Positions 7,433 through 8,168 of a stretch of 8,168 bases of DNA are shown here, in pieces. The translations under genes and the position numbers were made by a program. Location: positions 1 to 8,168 of the forward strand of contig JACMKY010000166.1 of the NCBI GenBank assembly GCA_014379925.1. Direction: 5' to 3'. The DNA is from Cytophagales bacterium. GTDB lineage: Bacteria; Bacteroidota; Bacteroidia; Cytophagales; ES-bin-26. The notes under the pieces were generated by a model. The model made no database searches, was not told where the DNA came from, and worked only from the letters and a program-made list of their open reading frames with translations. Position 1 is the first letter of the stretch. Each line of letters opens with the position of its first letter.

Positions 7433-7768
7433 GTGAATTCAAAAGCGACTCTCCCCATCTACGCCGCATCCTTGCTGCTGATCGTAACCGGTACGGTGTT
7501 CACCTGGTTACACTGGCCCTACGGACACCTGCTCACCAACCTCGGTTTTACCCCTTACGTGGTACTCAAAATCTTAGCCTTCACTGAGTACCGATTCAGC
7601 GAGTGGGACTGGACGGATAAAGTCCGCTTCGCCTTGGCTTGGTTTCTGGCGGCAATGCTGGTGTTGCGCTACCTGAACCTGTACAACAGCGACGTTTATT
7701 TCCTGCTTGCCTTGGCCGTAGACTACACGGTGGGTCGGCAATTGTCGGTGCGGCGCGGGGATACGTAG
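7433..7768 (+). CDS. Small four-helix membrane protein with GldL-like HWP motif
   Basis: A 111-residue integral membrane protein starting at GTG 7433. Predicted helices lie at about 7-26, 32-50, 64-81 and 86-101, with a basic C-terminal tail (GRQLSVRR) that suggests a cytoplasmic C-terminus. The segment from Thr19 to Gly38, with HWP at 27-29, resembles the G-x-x-F-x-x-x-H-W-P...G pattern in the first helical hairpin of GldL and of other small Bacteroidetes membrane proteins. It is not GldL itself: the TM2 glutamate expected after the Gly is replaced (sequence GFTPYV), there is no long cytoplasmic domain, and no gldKLMN neighbours are present. A GTG start at a short gap after the exported-protein gene (stop 7409) supports an operon. 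Function unknown. The hydrophobic pattern makes it likely to be a real gene even though the family is not assigned. Confidence 0.68.
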   Translation: MNSKATLPIYAASLLLIVTGTVFTWLHWPYGHLLTNLGFTPYVVLKILAFTEYRFSEWDWTDKVRFALAWFLAAMLVLRYLNLYNSDVYFLLALAVDYTVGRQLSVRRGDT

Positions 7769-7987
7769 GGACTGACAACCCGTCGGCCAATTTACCTCGT
7801 ATCAATCCTCCCCGGATTCGGTTGACCCAAGCCAATCGGTCGCCAACCGTACACTGAACCGGAAAAATTCCTTCTCGCACCGGGCACTGAAAAATAACGG
7901 TAAATGGTACGTGCATTTTTTGCGCTATCAAAAGCCTGCTCGTGCGTCAAAATAATTCATATATGTATATATATGCGGTATGAGATG

Positions 7988-8032
7988 AAAAAAGCCGGAT
8001 TCGTGGTTTTGAATCCGACCCTCAAACCGGCT
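7988..8032 (-). terminator. Intrinsic terminator on the minus strand, with alternative stems
   Basis: Read on the minus strand, CGGATTC (8017-8011) pairs with GAATCCG (8002-7996) across an 8-nt loop, followed by GC and a run of six T (7993-7988). A second, mutually exclusive pairing is possible between AGCCGG (8032-8027) and CCGGCT (7998-7993); the shared bases are CCG. The T run directly after a GC-rich stem on the minus strand only means it serves leftward transcription from the right, not the plus-strand genes to its left. Confidence 0.55.
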
Positions 8033-8090
8033 CAAACCAGTAATAAAGTACACCAGAGTCTTTATCATTTTGTTAAGGAATAAAGCTTAA
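7988..8090 (-). ncRNA. Candidate small RNA of about 100 nt (promoter match to terminator)
   Basis: An exact TAnnTTTG element (TATTTTTG, 8102-8095 on the minus strand) would start transcription near 8089, and the intrinsic terminator ends at 7988, giving a transcript of about 100 nt. Within it an ATAAAG/CTTTAT stem (8043-8048 with 8060-8065) precedes the terminator hairpin. No -33 TTTG is found at the proper spacing, and short AT-rich matches to the -7 element arise by chance, so this is a hypothesis. The terminator may instead belong to a minus-strand gene beyond the right edge. Confidence 0.22.
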
Positions 8091-8122
8091 CGATCAAAAA
8101 TACAAAAAAATCTAGCTGATAG

Positions 8123-8154
8123 TTTGATATATTCACAAGGATTGGCTTACTTTG
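8123..8154 (+). promoter_or_regulatory. Candidate promoter pointing out of the right edge
   Basis: TTTG at 8123-8126 is followed after 20 nt by TTACTTTG (8147-8154), which matches TAnnTTTG at 7 of 8 positions with correct -33/-7 spacing. It would start transcription near 8160, toward a gene lying right of the window. Confidence 0.45.
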
Positions 8155-8168
8155 CTGCGAAGTAATTA

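Larger units (their letters stand above)
7769..8168. other. Gene-poor, increasingly AT-rich intergenic region
   Basis: About 400 bp without a supported protein gene. Its GC content falls visibly from about 7900 onward. A weak 4-bp stem (GCAC 7884-7887, GTGC 7911-7914) precedes a T6 run (7916-7921) and might terminate the upstream plus-strand pair. An alternating AT tract with the palindrome CATATATG lies at 7959-7976. The minus-strand terminator, minus-strand promoter match and right-edge promoter are listed separately. Two copies of CTCAAACC occur at 8021-8028 and 8031-8038, and two small hairpins at 8043-8065 and 8072-8091. Confidence 0.6.

Noticed and set aside
7959..7976. Alternating AT tract as an origin or recombination site
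   Set aside because: There is no cluster of DnaA boxes, no long flanking repeats and no recombinase gene nearby; a short AT tract alone is not evidence.
7928..8068. 46-codon minus-strand ORF starting at 8068 (MIKTLVYFITGL...)
   Set aside because: It runs through the terminator hairpin and the AT-repeat tract, is very short, and has no family resemblance; most likely chance.

Overview
The window looks like chromosomal DNA from a member of the Bacteroidetes, probably a GC-rich Cytophagales-type organism. Three things support this. The promoter-like elements match the Bacteroidetes TAnnTTTG -7 consensus, for example TACTTTTG ahead of guaB. Start regions lack clear Shine-Dalgarno sequences. The IMP dehydrogenase and the SNEEL-repeat PAS phosphatase resemble Bacteroidetes proteins. 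The taxonomic call comes from sequence style, not from a database search.

Layout, left to right. Positions 1-78 hold the possible 5' end of a minus-strand ORF that leaves the window. Positions 79-459 hold no convincing gene. Positions 460-915 (+) encode a PA2169-type four-helix-bundle protein (DUF2383, ferritin-like). It converges on a large minus-strand gene (986-4138), and the two are separated by a perfect 20-bp inverted repeat that probably terminates both. The minus-strand gene encodes a 1050-residue membrane sensor, TM-CHASE3-TM-coiled coil-4xPAS-SpoIIE/PP2C phosphatase. A 260-bp divergent promoter region separates it from guaB (4399-5868, +), a complete IMP dehydrogenase with both CBS domains and the catalytic cysteine loop. 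Downstream on the same strand are an exported protein of unknown family (6141-7409, GTG start, clear signal peptide) and, 23 nt later, a 111-residue four-helix membrane protein (7433-7768, GTG start) with a GldL-like HWP motif. The last 400 bp are gene-poor and become AT-rich. They contain a hairpin followed by a T run on the minus strand, an exact TAnnTTTG match about 100 bp upstream of it, and a possible promoter pointing out of the right edge.

Functionally these are mostly separate units. guaB is core purine metabolism. The CHASE3/PAS/SpoIIE protein is a signal-transduction output that probably dephosphorylates an anti-sigma-factor-antagonist-type protein encoded elsewhere. The DUF2383 protein is an accessory protein of a family often associated with stress. 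The exported protein and the small membrane protein may be co-transcribed and act together at the envelope, but neither has an assignable function. I see no mobile element, CRISPR array, rRNA or complete tRNA. The least explained parts are the 7988-8095 small-RNA-like unit and the orphan pair at 6141-7768.
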